NCBI GenBank assembly: GCA_011503125.2
Contig: WWBZ02000002.1
Span: 744,001-808,000 of the forward strand
Direction of reading: 5' to 3'
Source of the DNA: Botryosphaeria dothidea
Taxonomy: Eukaryota > Ascomycota > Dothideomycetes > Botryosphaeriales > Botryosphaeriaceae
DNA: 64,000 nucleotides
A program made the position numbers and the translations under genes. This document shows, one piece after another, positions 1 through 11,386 of the stretch; within the stretch, counting starts at the first letter, position 1; each line of letters opens with the position of its first letter. The notes below the pieces were generated by a model. The model was not told the origin of the DNA. It saw only the letters and a list, made by a program, of their open reading frames with translations, and searched no databases.

Positions 1-474
1 GCCATTCCATTGCCGAAAAAGGGTTCATTGATGTCGGCACTAAAAGAAGCCAAATGCCTTTTGCCACGTCGATTGCCACAAGTCTGTCCAAAATGTTAAC
101 AAAGGGCGAGGATAGCCGTCTGATAGTTGAAACGGAAACATGAAGCGTAGATCATATTATCGAGCTTCCATGCAGGCGGTGCATAAATGCCATGCTCCGC
201 AAGGGATAATACCTGAAAGTCCGAAAGCGCGCTAGAGAACTATGCACTGCTGAGAACACTCAAAAAAACTTATGAGAAGCAGATCAAGCCATAAAAGGGA
301 AGAAGCCCTGAATGCGAGGAGTGAGAAAGCCGGCCCCATAGTCATGCCTGAACCTTGGAAAAGACAATGCACCCAGAACACCTATTACATCAGCCATAAC
401 CCCAAGTTCCAATGCCCTTTTGTTTTGCCCCTCTTGTCCTTATACACTTTTTCAACCAAACTCAAATGCTCGAC
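1..474. other. No gene seen; 3' flank of the TENA gene
   Basis: I see no coding region with recognisable protein features here. The segment follows the stop codon of the minus-strand TENA-domain gene and probably holds its 3' untranslated region. Confidence 0.5.
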
Positions 475-1815
475 TCACGACCCAGGCGTGCCGTTCGCCG
501 CCTCAGTAATGCCGTTCAGAGTTCCCGTAAAGGACCCACCAGACTCCCTCGAAGGAGTTTCCATACCTGCCATGGCGCTTCCCATAGCGGTATTCATACC
601 GCCACTCATACTCATGTTAGGTGTTGAGCTGCCTCCCATGCCGGCGCCAGTCATGGCGTGCGTCGGGTGCGTGTGCGCCGCGGCACTGGCAGAGTGATGA
701 GTGCCATGAGTTGCGAGGCGCGCCGACTCGTCCTCCTCGCCCATACCATCGACGTCCGGCCAGAAGCGTTCCTCAAGCCAGCAGACATGCTCGAAGAGCT
801 GCTCGCACCTCATCATCTCCTCCTTGCCATTGGGAGACGTGGTTGTGTTGGCCAGCTCGTCGACCAGGCTGCGGCACGCGTCTACAAATTTGGAGAAAGG
901 AGCGGACGTCCAGTTGGGAATAAGCTGCTGGTGCAGCGCTACAATGTGAGGCTCGTTGGACGGGGTGGAGAGCGTGGGCGTGAAGGATGACGCATAGCTC
1001 CATGCCGTGCGGTAACACTACCAAGCTTTGTAAGTTGCTGTGTGATCATGAGGGAACATTTCACATACATGCTCGGTAGCCCATAGGACGACCATACCCT
1101 CGAGCAAGCTTGCACCACTGCTCGTACTACTTAAGAACAGGTCTAGGTACGCGCGAGTGATACGGTTTGGCGGTTCATCCGTCATCTGCAGGCCAAACTT
1201 GGTCGCGGTTATCTCAAAGAAGGTCATTTCACGGCGAATGTTGTTGAGGGCACTGATGAGGAGATCCATGACACGGTACGTCTGGTGGAATTGGCTGTTA
1301 GGCACAACCGGGAGTCGCAGCTTGGCCAGCATGTTGCCAATGAACCTGATATAGCCACGGGCGTAATGCGCGTCTTGGACAAGCCATTGTGTAAGAGCGG
1401 GCGCGGAGAGGGTACCGCAACCAGCGTGGGACAGGAAGGGCTGCTGGGTTGCTGCGGTAAACGCGCCTTGGAAGCGGTTCAGAAGGTGTGCGACGAGCGA
1501 AGGACTCTGCTGCGGCGGCGGCGGGCCTGGGTGTGGAGCAATGGGCTGGCCTTCACGAGTACGCTTATTTGTGTTGGGACCGCGGCGGTGGACTTGAAGG
1601 TTAGGATTTGGGTGAGTGCCGTTCAGTATCGCGCGACTGGGCGTGCCGTCCTGCGTCATGCTGGGGTCGATGTTGTTGCTGTTTCCAGTCTGTTGGAGGT
1701 GCATTGTCGCGTCGGGGGAATTGAGGTAGGCCTGACATGACTGCAAGTGTTCAATCTGGCGCGTGGTGTTCTTTGCACGCGTGAAGCCGCAGTGCAGGCA
1801 TCGCACTTTCGCGCA
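475..1815 (-). CDS. TENA/THI-4 domain protein with N-terminal zinc-finger-like segment
   Basis: Two exons are clear: 1069-1815 and 475-1017. They are joined over a 51-base intron (1018-1068, donor GTATGT, acceptor TAG) that removes an in-frame stop. The N-terminus holds a Cys-x2-Cys pair (VRCLHCG) followed by a basic segment and HLQSC, resembling a BED-like or C2HC finger. A proline-rich linker follows. The rest is all-helical and matches the TENA/THI-4 (haem-oxygenase-like) family, with FLSHAGCGTLS, QDAHYARGYIRFIG and, across the intron, HCYRTAWSYASSF. In bacteria this fold is a thiaminase II acting in thiamine salvage; here a regulatory or salvage role is only inferred. Exon 1815 begins at a TAG acceptor in phase 0, so the start codon lies upstream. 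A candidate is a nine-base micro-exon (ATG GGA CGA, 2168-2176) followed by a GTAAGA donor. The C-terminal tail is rich in Gly, Met and Ser. Confidence 0.75.
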
Positions 1816-3306
1816 CTATTCTCCAAGTTAGCATCCACATGAGGTCGAGGAGCGCGGCAGCAAGAGGTAACGTCACGACAGCAGAAGCTTCGGTGTCAGC
1901 TATGGGGCGTGCAGCATTGTCTCAAAAAGACCCCTCCACCGCGACAACATCGCTAGCTTCCGTATGCCTCGCGTGGGTATAGCTCTTGCGACGCGAGTTT
2001 GCGCTAGGCGTAGGTCGCAAGAGGAAAGGAAGGAGGCGAAACGCACTTTGGACGGAGTCGACTCGTCCGTATATTCTTGGAACGCACGACGAATGTCGGG
2101 GTTTGCATGCTAGGAGGTCAGCGGCATTGCAATATGGATGCAAAGGATGTTGGAGGGCGGCTCTTACTCGTCCCATGGCTGTAATGTTACGAAACCTGCG
2201 ATACGCGGCGGAGATGGAGTGTATCTTTCGAGAGGAAGATTTGAGGGGAAGTCAGCCTGGGCGCGCTAATGAGTAAGTAAAGACGAGGCCGACTGCGGCA
2301 GGCGGGCGCATGGGCGGTGCTCCACCTTTGAAAGCACGCATGAGATTCACAGTCAAGTAGACGTCCACAAAGACCTCAGATATTTACAAAAAGTGGATTC
2401 TATAACATTCGAACTGCTTTACTCCACTCATATGTCCTTTTTGGTGCAATTGAAGAGATTCTGAATGGCTATATGGCGCGCAAGAACATTCGAGTTGGTT
2501 TTGCAGCCTCCGCCTCTCAGTGTCAAGGCGCCCGTAAGGGGCGGCCACCTTCATTCAGATGACTCAGCAGTCTAGCTTGGTTGGGTCGGTCTATGCCCAT
2601 TCGAGCGGCCCATATCGGACAAGGCCGGGCCTGAGTAACCCGTTTCCTCCGATCCTATGTCTGCGTCAAGAATAGCTGAATCCAGATGTTAGGACACCCT
2701 CTTTGGACACCGCTTATGCGGAATGTAAACGTCCGTCAACACAGCGCCAAGAATGGGTAATCAACAGCTAAGTATTCTGACGATCAACTGCCAGTCCGCG
2801 CGGGGGCAAGGAGTACCCGACCTGCTTGGTCAGCACCCGCGAGAACTAACATTCAAGACAGCGCTTTAGCTCCTTGTAAGCATGATACACGCCTCTTTCA
2901 ACACCGAGACACCCCAGATAATTTCGAGCTCACTAACAGATTGTTCCGTAAGATACTAAGAAACCTGCTTGCATAATTATGCGGAGCAGACTTAGTGGGA
3001 TAGGATGAGCCAGTTGCAACAATATTGGTCGAGTTTATGTTTGCTTTTGGGCTTTCTCGAATAAATAATACATGGTTTACAAGAAGTTCTGCTGCGGTCA
3101 GCGTCGTGTTTACCCACCCATCACACGTATCAGATGTACATCGCAAGACTTATCCTGCAGAGGACCCATAAACACCTCTTTACGATGCAACAAAAAGAAG
3201 AGCGGAAATTCTCCAATCCTTACCAGCCGACGTTTCTTCCAGTCCCTAATCCAAACGTTGCGCTCGATCGTGGCGATTTTCCCTACCACCCATCCCTCCT
3301 GATCGC
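1816..3306. other. Intergenic stretch, including the probable 5' intron of the TENA gene
   Basis: No convincing gene is visible. The part nearest 1816 is probably an intron of the TENA gene, reaching to about 2167 if the candidate micro-exon at 2168-2176 is real. The remainder would be its promoter and the 3' flank of TIM50. Confidence 0.45.
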
Positions 3307-5062
3307 TTACTCGTTCTTCGCGCCAAAGAAACCGAAAAGACCGCTCTTCATGCTCTTCATCTGCTCCTCTTGGGCCTTCTTCTCCTCCTCGGCCATCTCC
3401 TTGAGCCACTTCTCGCCGTTCTCGCGAATCTCCTTTTCCATCATCTCGTACTGCTTCATGCCCCGCTCGCGGATCTGATCCGACAACATCTTGCCCTTCG
3501 CGAAACCTTCGGCCGCACTCTCCTCGCCGACAAGAAGACCACCTTGGGGAGTTGAGGGCTTCATGCCAAGAGCTCCTGCCAAAGCCGTCATGCCACTGCG
3601 CCTGGGCTTCTGTGCCTTCTCCTCCTCCAACTGCTTGTGGAAAGCCTCACGAGCCTTCTTCTCGCGGATCGCAAATTCGGAGGCGATATCCTTGCCCTCA
3701 AACGACTTGAGGGCTGTCCGCACATCTGTGATTCCCATCGTTGCCACGTACTCGAGGAAAGGAATCAAAGAAACAAGGCCTCTATCGTTCCTCTCACCCT
3801 TCCACGGCGGCAGGACGATTGCGTTCTCCGGTTGATTCTTCACGTGCTCCTTCTTAGTGTCGATGATGATGGTCTTGCTCAAATCGCGGTTCAGGTATGA
3901 CAGATCCTAAATTACGTATCAGGAATGCTACAAAATTTAGATTCGGTATAGCTAAGAAACATACCTTGATGTACTGGCCCTTCTCATACCGTGTAGCCTC
4001 TCTGAAGAGCGGCCACATGACGACATGGAAAGGATCCAGCTTCCGGATGACGGGGTCGGCGTTAGCCATAGGCAAGCTAGTGAAGATGACAAGCTCGTAG
4101 TATTGGCAGAGATAGCGCAGGAAGTAGTCGACCCCAGGTCGCTTCGCAAAGCGCCAGCCATGCTCGCGCGTCCACTCGCTGTGCACGAGAAGGTCCTCTA
4201 AGCTGAGGACGAGGGTGAACGGCGGTGCAGGGTCAACCTCGGGCAGAAGCTTGGGGAACGCGGGCTCCGTGTAATAGCCCAGGGACTGTGACATTCTTGC
4301 TCTTGCACGAGCATAGATTACGGAAGGTGACCAACCGCCAGGAATATCATGATGTTGTCTGGCCTCCTCTTCCGATTCCCACTCACGACCCAAGTATAGA
4401 CCACCGGTAACGGCGAATACACCCGCCATAACCATTGTGACATTTGCGTACAAGTTTCGCCTTCTATCCGTGGAGGTCTCGTACGCGGACTTGGGCAGCT
4501 CTCCGCTATCGCGATCACCGCTGCCGCCCTCGGATGACTGGGCTTGTGGGTCTTCAGTGACGTTCGGTTTCGGCTCAGGTGCCTCCTCTTTCGCAGATGG
4601 AGTATCCTTGAGGAATTCCTCAGCAAAAGTGGAGGGAATGCCGTGTCTCAGGTCGGGCAGAGGCTTTTGCGTCTGAGGCGCATCTTCGGGCTTGATGTTC
4701 GCCTCCGCTGACTGAGGGCTCTCGAACTCAGGCTGAGAGCTGGAAACATCAGGGGAATCCGAAGCCTTCGCTGCTGAGGACTCGGGTGCACTGGGCCCTG
4801 GTGACGACTGTGGAGCGGTGTTTTTATCTGGCGATGCGGCGGTGTTGAATTCGCCTGTTTCTTGCGACGACGACTTGTTGGCTGAAGATTGTTTTGAGCG
4901 CGATACCACACCGGGGCCAGACTCGTAAGGGTTGACTTTTTTAGTGGCACGATGCTTGAAGTCCTTCGCGTAGCTCCGAACGTACTGCGCTGCTGGTCCG
5001 CTAGCCCGCGGCGCGAACAGCGGACGGGCTGCGACGAGGCGGAAGGCTGCGCGCGAGAGCAT
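3307..5062 (-). CDS. TIM50: Mitochondrial import inner membrane translocase subunit TIM50
   Basis: Two exons, 3965-5062 and 3307-3906, are joined over a 58-base intron (3907-3964, GTATGT...TTTAG) to give 565 residues. TIM50 is the TIM23-complex receptor that takes presequence proteins from the outer-membrane translocase. The N-terminus (MLSRAAFRLVAARPLF) is Arg-rich and lacks acidic residues, like a matrix-targeting presequence. A Ser/Pro/Glu-rich region follows, then one membrane segment at about residues 204-225. The FCP1-like domain runs from about 281 to 430. Its phosphatase motif is degenerate (LSLEDLLVHSEW instead of DxDx), as known for TIM50, so it is a binding rather than a catalytic domain. 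The junction reads QYIKDLSYLNRDLSK, a family hallmark. The C-terminus is a charged helical tail. In-frame sequence extends upstream of 5062, but this ATG gives the expected presequence. Confidence 0.95.
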
Positions 5063-5388
5063 GACCGGGGGAGCTGGACGGATCGAGGAAGAGGCGCGCC
5101 CGGGCGATGCAGAAGCGAATTGGCGAGGCTGGAGAGATGTGGGTGCTCTGGTGACGGCGATGATGATGCAGCCGCCCGCCCGCCAGAATTTCCGCGCACT
5201 GGCCTTGGCGAGCCTGACTCGTGTGCCGCTGCAATCGTGCTGTGAGCTCATTCATGCAAGCTCCAGCTGTCCTTTCTCATACAGTGTCCGCGCTGCCCCT
5301 CCCTTCATCCCGGCCTGAGCTTGGAGATACTCGCCGTTCTCCAATCGCTCTGTCCTCTCATGCCGTCACTGGGCGCTCTCCAGAGGGA
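5063..5388. promoter_or_regulatory. Divergent intergenic promoter between TIM50 and the EDEM-like gene
   Basis: The start codons of TIM50 (minus) and the EDEM-like mannosidase gene (plus) lie back to back with 326 bases between them. Any promoter elements for both genes must lie here or inside transcribed sequence. I see no TATA box of good match. Confidence 0.5.
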
Positions 5389-8300
5389 ATGCTGTCGATT
5401 TGGCCGGCGCTGATCAGGGCCGCTCCTACACCATTCAGCCGCTCCGTAGGCCTCACGCGATCCCTTCTGCTGTGGCTCTTGGGCGGTGCGCTGCTCGCGC
5501 ACTGCATAGCCAATGAAGCCATCGAAGACCTAAAGTATCTCGCCTTCCTGGAGCCGCCCAGACCACCATCGCTTACTGAGTTTTAGACGGGAAACCGCAG
5601 ATATATTCTATCATGGCTACGACAACTACATGAAATATGCCTTTCCCGAGGACGAGTTGCGACCGCTGACTTGCTCGCCCCTGGCCCGAGACCGTGCCAA
5701 CCCCGCCCATATCGAAGTGAACGACGTGCTCGGCAACTATTCTTTGACTCTGATCGACAGTCTGTCCACGCTCGCTATCTTGGCTTCCTCTCCCGCCGAT
5801 CGATTTGGACGCCGGAAGCCGCTGGAAGACTTCCAGAATGGCATCAAACTGTTCGTCGAATACTATGGCGATGGCTCCGACGGTCCGGCTGGCCAGGGAA
5901 AACGAGCGCGGGGGTTCGACTTGGATAGCAAGGTGCAATTATTCGAGACGGTCATTCGAGGCCTGGGTGGATTGCTCAGCGCTCATCTTTTCGCCGTTGG
6001 GGAGTTGCCGATACGAGGCTACACACCCGAGCTCACTAATTTTGAAGACGGTCGTCAAGGCATCGAGTGGCCTGGCGGATTTGTTTACGATGGACAATTC
6101 CTGCGTCTTGCCCATGACCTCGGCAAGAGACTCCTACCGGCTTTCCATACTCCAACTGGCATACCTTATCCCCGTGTGAACCTCCGGTCTGGCATACCAT
6201 TTTACGCCAATTCGCCTTTGAATACCGATCCCGAAAATGGACAGTGTCAAAAGACCCCGAATGCGACTCCTGAAATAACGGAAACATGTAGTGCTGGTGC
6301 CGGGAGCCTTGTGCTCGAGTTCTCGACTCTAAGCAGACTGACCGGGGACATGCGGTTCGAGAAAGCCGCCAAGCAAGCTTTCTGGGGTATATGGTCGAGA
6401 CGCAGCAATACTGGCTTGATCGGTTCTGGAATCGACGCCGAGACTGGGCAGTGGGTAAGCCCTTACACAGGAGTCAGTATTCCTTCCTATTCCGGAGCGC
6501 TTAACAGTTCTAACAAAAGCAGATTGGTGCTGGCATCGATAGTTTCTTTGAGTACGCATTGAAGTCTCATATCCTACTTTCTGGTCTACCTTACGACCTA
6601 GAGGATGAACTTGTAGATTCCCCAGAGGCATTCCTGCACACATGGCAGGATGCTTATGCTGGGATCAGAAGGCATATCTACCGCGGACCCATGCACCAGC
6701 ATCCCCACTACATCCAGGTGGATGTGTACACCGGCGCCATGCGAGCTTTTTGGATCGACAGCCTTAGCGCTTACTACCCGGGACTTCTGACCTTAGCTGG
6801 AGAACTGGATGAGGCAATAGAGACCCATTTGTTGTACACTGCGCTGTGGACGCGCTATTCAGCCCTCCCGGAAAGATGGTCCACAGCAACCGGAAACATC
6901 GAGATGGGGCTTCGGTGGTGGGGTGGGCGCCCTGAATTCATCGAATCAAGCTGGTACCTTTACCGCGCGACCAAGGATCCATGGTACTTGCACGTTGGTG
7001 AAATGACATTGCGGGACATCAAGCGCAGATGCTGGACGAGGTGCGGCTGGGCTGGTCTTCAAGATGTCCGAACAGGCGAGCAAAGTGACCGCATGGAGAG
7101 TTTCTTTCTTGGGGAGACCGCGAAGTATCTCTTCCTCCTGTTCGACTTCGACCACCCGTTGAACCACCTGGAAGGCCCGTGGGTGTTTACGACTGAGGGC
7201 CATCCACTTATCATTCCGGATCAGCTTCGGCAAAACAAGACCTTCGTTGCTGCTAGAGACAGGACGGAAAGACAGCTCCCGGATTACGTCAATGATGCTG
7301 TATGCCCAAGGCCGCCTCCTCATCTACCATTCACCATCTCAGCAACTGCTGCTCGTGATGATGTTTTCCACGCAGCAAGTCTGGCCAGACTTCACTTGAT
7401 GCCGGATAGGAATACATTGGAATCACCGCTGATCGAATTCAATGCAGATCATCCTAGCATCTCTTTGTCGGATATCAGATCCCCGTCAAATTTCACTTAT
7501 TATCCCTGGACTTTGCCTCCGGAGCTGATACCTTACAACGGTACAAGCAAGAAGATGGTTGCACGTGCGACATTTGATTTGTCCTTCCCGAACCTACCAA
7601 ATACAATGCTGAATGCTGGCTCTCTGCAGCGCATCAGTGGCGGCATTCTCGTCAATTCGATGAGCGGACTCCGTCTGGGAATGGTGCGCGAAACGGAAGG
7701 CTCAGCATCGAGAGGTGAATCTGTCAACGATCTATTCCGGATCTATGCCGTCTCCAACGTTGCCTTGGGCAGGGACGAGAAAGTCTTCATGTCCCGAGAT
7801 GTCGTGTCAAGTTTTAATCCTGCCGACCCATACTTTACGAGGACTCGTGATCTCACAACCCTTGATCTGTTCATTGACGCCCTCGAGCCTCCGCCATCCA
7901 CCGCGTCGACAAAAGAAAGTATGCTAGACGAATCTGCTCCTGATCGGACAGATGCACTTGATGACCTCCTCGATTCTTCTTTTGTCAATGACACACTCTC
8001 GCTCATCTCCATTCCCGAGTCTCTGGAGATGGGCAAGATGAACCCATCACTCATCAGCTCTCTCTTGCAGAACATTCAAAACATACTGACCGAGACTCTT
8101 CCGTTCGACTCACTCGCACATCCTTCTCCAAATCCTCCTACTCGCGACTTCAAGGACGGAAAGCACCAGGTCCGGCGTGTGCAATTGTCGGCTGCGCTTT
8201 CGACAGGTCCCGGTGCCGCCCCACCTCCTCACAGCCCAGCCAACGATGAAGGGAATTTCGAGGAGGATGAGAGCTTACCATGGACCAAAGTGTTCATCGG

Positions 8301-8682
8301 CGAAGAGAACTGCGACTCGCGTCTGCCGGCGAACGTCCCACGCGAGCACCAGGTCGTCATCCTCAAGCGCGGCGGTTGTAGCTTCTCGCAGAAGCTGGCC
8401 AACATCCCGGCGTATGCGCCTTCGCAATCGTCGCTGAAGTTCGTCGTGATCGTTTCCTACCCGGAGCACGAGGAGGGCGGCGGGGATTTCGTCCAGCCAC
8501 TGCTGGAAGAGGAGCAGAAGCTCGCAGGCGGGATCCCGAGGCCGCACCCCATTCCGATGGTCATGCTGGGCGGTGGCGACGAGACGATTAGGCTGTTTCG
8601 GAGGGCTTTGGGGGTGGGGACACGTAGGAGATGGTGGTACGAAAGCCAAGGGCTGAGGATTGGAAACCTGATAGTCGTATGA
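5389..8682 (+). CDS. EDEM/Htm1-like GH47 alpha-mannosidase with C-terminal PA domain
   Basis: Three exons (5389-5534, 5587-6472, 6523-8682) give 1063 residues. The introns are 52 and 50 bases (GTATCT...TTTTAG; GTCAGT...AAGCAG). Residues 1-45 hold a hydrophobic leader (SLLLWLLGGALLAHCIA), indicating entry into the secretory pathway. The GH47 domain runs from about 50 to 570, with FYHGYDNYMKYAFPEDELRP, GAGIDSFFEYALKS, RPEFIESSWYLYRAT and the terminal VFTTEGHPL. Members of the EDEM/Htm1 branch trim mannose from misfolded glycoproteins in the ER and mark them for degradation. A protease-associated (PA) domain lies at about 925-1045 (NVPREHQVVILKRGGCSFSQK), an arrangement also known in EDEM3. The region between the two domains is less conserved. 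The gene is divergent from TIM50. EDEM-type function is favoured over plain ER mannosidase I because of the length and the PA domain. Confidence 0.9.
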
Positions 8683-9780
8683 TGAGGTCTCAGATAGACT
8701 TTTTTTTCCTGTCAATTGTTTTTTCTTGTCTATAAAGATTGACTAGAGATGAGCTGAGATACGGTGGGCCGAAGAGGGTCCGCGCTATCTGGCAAAACGG
8801 GTCACCCTCACCAATTCTATCATTATCTTTTTTGTCCGAGGCCACGAAAAAGGCCATGCTGCACAACGCAGCGGATGGAACGGGATCTTGCAGTCTGCAT
8901 CAGTGAGACCCGGTAAGCTGCGGGCATGTGTAACTTTGCGAGACTAAAGATGCAGGCCAGCAAGAGGCTTTTATGCGAAAATAAGACAGTTCTTGAGACG
9001 GAATGGCCGGGGAATCTGAGGCAAGTTGCGGGATAGACCCGGTGCCGGGCTACGGCGGGCCGGCGTGCCTCGAGATTGGCGGTGTGATGGGGGTGTTCGG
9101 CAGGCCGGCGGGGCAGTATCGGGAGGGCCGCTAAGTAAGCACAACGCGCGGGAAGTGGGCGTGCGCGGGGTGAGCTGCGCGCTGGTTTGGCTTTAGCGAG
9201 ATGGTGTTTAAATCCCGATTGTCAAGGCCGTCCCTGGAGAACCCCACCTTTTCGCATGCTCGTGCTCGCCCAGCGGATCGCTACAGCTTCTGGGCGCGCT
9301 ATTGATGTCGCTCAATTGGTAATCTCGGCAGTTTACTCTGGAAGGAAGAGCGGCGCCTTCCTCTCCCCCACCAAGTTGCACAGCACTTGGGGAGGATTTC
9401 TTGGGCGTAGAATACAGCATACGAGGGCTGACGGCCAAGCTGCCTGGTCTGGATTGGGAAACGCTTGCGTGCCCTGTACACGACATATTTTGGCAGCAGG
9501 ACGCAAGATGGAGCCTGGATTGTGTAGAGAAGGCTGGAAAAAGGAAATTCTCGCGGGTTTTTCTAAGCTTCAGGGTCGCAGAGGATCATCGCCCAGCCCA
9601 GCTCCAGGTCTGGCCTGCCGCTTGTCCCGCCCTGCAACGCGCTTGAGACGACTCAACCATCGCAACCGGCGATATTCCGCACACGCCCCTTGACTCTTAT
9701 ATAATGCTCCACTCCCCTCCCCTCTGGCTGGACCATTGCTCTCCGCATCCAGCAGACACCACATCTACCCCGCCCCCACC
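8683..9780. other. Intergenic region upstream of the aldehyde dehydrogenase gene
   Basis: No gene is supported. The left part is the 3' flank of the EDEM-like gene and includes T-rich tracts near 8700-8730. The right part is the promoter of the aldehyde dehydrogenase gene. Confidence 0.5.
9698..9704 (+). promoter_or_regulatory. Candidate TATA box of the aldehyde dehydrogenase gene
   Basis: The sequence TATATAA lies 77 bases before the ATG at 9781 and is followed by a C-rich stretch (CTCCACTCCCCTCCCCT) typical of fungal start regions. It is a good match to the TATA consensus, but no transcription start data support it. Confidence 0.45.
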
Positions 9781-11386
9781 ATGTCGTCCTTCACCATTCC
9801 GCTCCTCATCAACGGCGAGGAGAAGACCGCCGACAAGACCTTTGCTGTCAATTCGCCCGCCTCTCACAAGGATCTCTGGTCGTGCAGCTCTGCCTCTTCG
9901 GCCGACGTCGATGCCGCCTTAAAAGCCGCTAAAGAAGCCTTTCCAGCATGGTCCAAAACTAAGCCTCAAGCTCGCCGCATCCTCCTGAACAAGGTCGCAG
10001 ACCTGCTTGACGAACGTGCAGATGAATTCAGGGAGCACATGTCCCAGGAGACGGGTGCAGCTTCCGTGTTCACTGGCTTCAACACCACCATTGCCGCCGA
10101 GCTCATAAGGGATGTGGCGGGCAGGGTCAGCGCCATTAGCGGAGCCATCCCGCCCACTCAGGACGACGATACGACTGCCCTTGTCTTCAAGGAGCCATTT
10201 GGCGTGGTTCTTGCCATTGCACCCTGGTAGGTGAATTTTCAGTCCTCCGCGGAATTACGTCATGGTCGGCCATGTCTACGAAAAGAGGCAGTTGCGAAAA
10301 ACGAGCACAAGAAGCTAACTGCTGCGCCGCAGGAATGCTCCGTACATCCTGGGCATTCGGTCCATCCTGTACCCCATTGCCGCCGGCAACACGGCCATCC
10401 TCAAGGGCTCCGAACTCAGCCCTCGCTGCTACCACAACATCTCCCGCATTTTCGCCGACGCCGGCCTGCCCGCCGGCGTCGTGAACGTCCTGTACACCAC
10501 CCGCGAGGATTCGCCGGCCATCACCAACCAACTGATCAACTCGCCCGTGGTCCGCAAGGTCAACTTCACCGGCAGCACCGGCATCGGCTCCATCATCGCC
10601 GCGACGGCCGGCAAGGCGCTGAAGCCATGCCTGATGGAGCTCGGCGGCAAGGCGAGCGCCATCGTGCTCGATGACGCGGACGTCGAGGTGGCTGCCGTGC
10701 AGACAGCCCTGGGCGCCTTCCTCCACAGCGGCCAGATCTGCATGTCGACCGAGCGCATCCTCGTGCACAAGGACATCATCGAGCAGTTCCGCCCCGCGCT
10801 GCAGGGCTTCCTCAAGCAGTTCGACTCGGGCGCCGCGCCCGTGCTCGTGCAGAGCCCGGCCGTCGAGAAGAACAGGAAGCTCGTCGAGGATGCCGTGTCC
10901 AAGGGCGCCAAGGTCGTGTACGGCGACCACAAGAGCGAGGAGAAGCACCCCGAGACGAGCGAGATCTCGAAGACGCGGCTGCGCCCGATTGTTGTGGAGG
11001 GCGTGAAGAAGGAGATGGAGCTGTACGGGACGGAGAGCTTTGGCCCGAGTGTCAGCTTGATCCCAATCGAGAGCGAGGAGGAGGCGGTGCGGATCGCCAA
11101 TGACACCGAGTACGGTCTCACCGCTGCGGTCTTCACCAAGGACCTTGCAAGGGCCTTGAGGATTGCGAAGCAGATTGAAAGCGGGTGAGTTTTTGTCTCG
11201 TATTGGACGATTTGAGATTCGTTGGCTAATTGATCGTTTAGTGCGGTTCACATCAACAGCATGAGTGTTCATGATGAACCCTCCCTGCCGCATGGTGGTT
11301 ACAAGAAGAGCGGTTGGGGTCGTTTCAACGCCGCTTGGGGTCTTGAGGAGTTCTTGCAGACGAAGACTGTCACGTTCAAGAATTAA
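9781..11386 (+). CDS. Aldehyde dehydrogenase (vanillin/salicylaldehyde dehydrogenase-like)
   Basis: Three exons (9781-10226, 10333-11184, 11242-11386) give 480 residues. The introns are 106 and 57 bases. The protein is an NAD(P)-dependent aldehyde dehydrogenase that oxidises an aldehyde to the acid. Visible motifs are the coenzyme-binding segment FGVVLAIAPWNAPYILG, NFTGSTGIGSIIAATAGK, the general-base glutamate in MELGGKAS (about residue 251) and the catalytic cysteine in SGQICMSTE (about residue 285). The C-terminus reads LPHGGYKKSGWGRFNAAWGLEEF. The PxxxGxxxSGxGR-like end and overall length fit the vanillin/salicylaldehyde dehydrogenase branch of aromatic-aldehyde users, but substrate cannot be fixed by eye. 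There is no obvious targeting signal, so it is probably cytosolic. A TATA box lies 77 bases upstream. Confidence 0.92.

Noticed and set aside
1018..1020. In-frame stop in the TENA-domain gene, suggesting a broken gene
   Set aside because: A 51-base intron with GTATGT donor and TAG acceptor removes it and restores HCYRTAWSYASSF, the expected family sequence.
10227..10332. Apparent frameshift and stop in the aldehyde dehydrogenase gene
   Set aside because: A GT-AG intron here joins IAPW to NAPYILG exactly as in the family.
10187..11293. Long antisense open frame (about 368 codons) over the aldehyde dehydrogenase gene
   Set aside because: It is opposite a conserved coding sequence with high third-position GC, which suppresses antisense stops; its translation is low-complexity.
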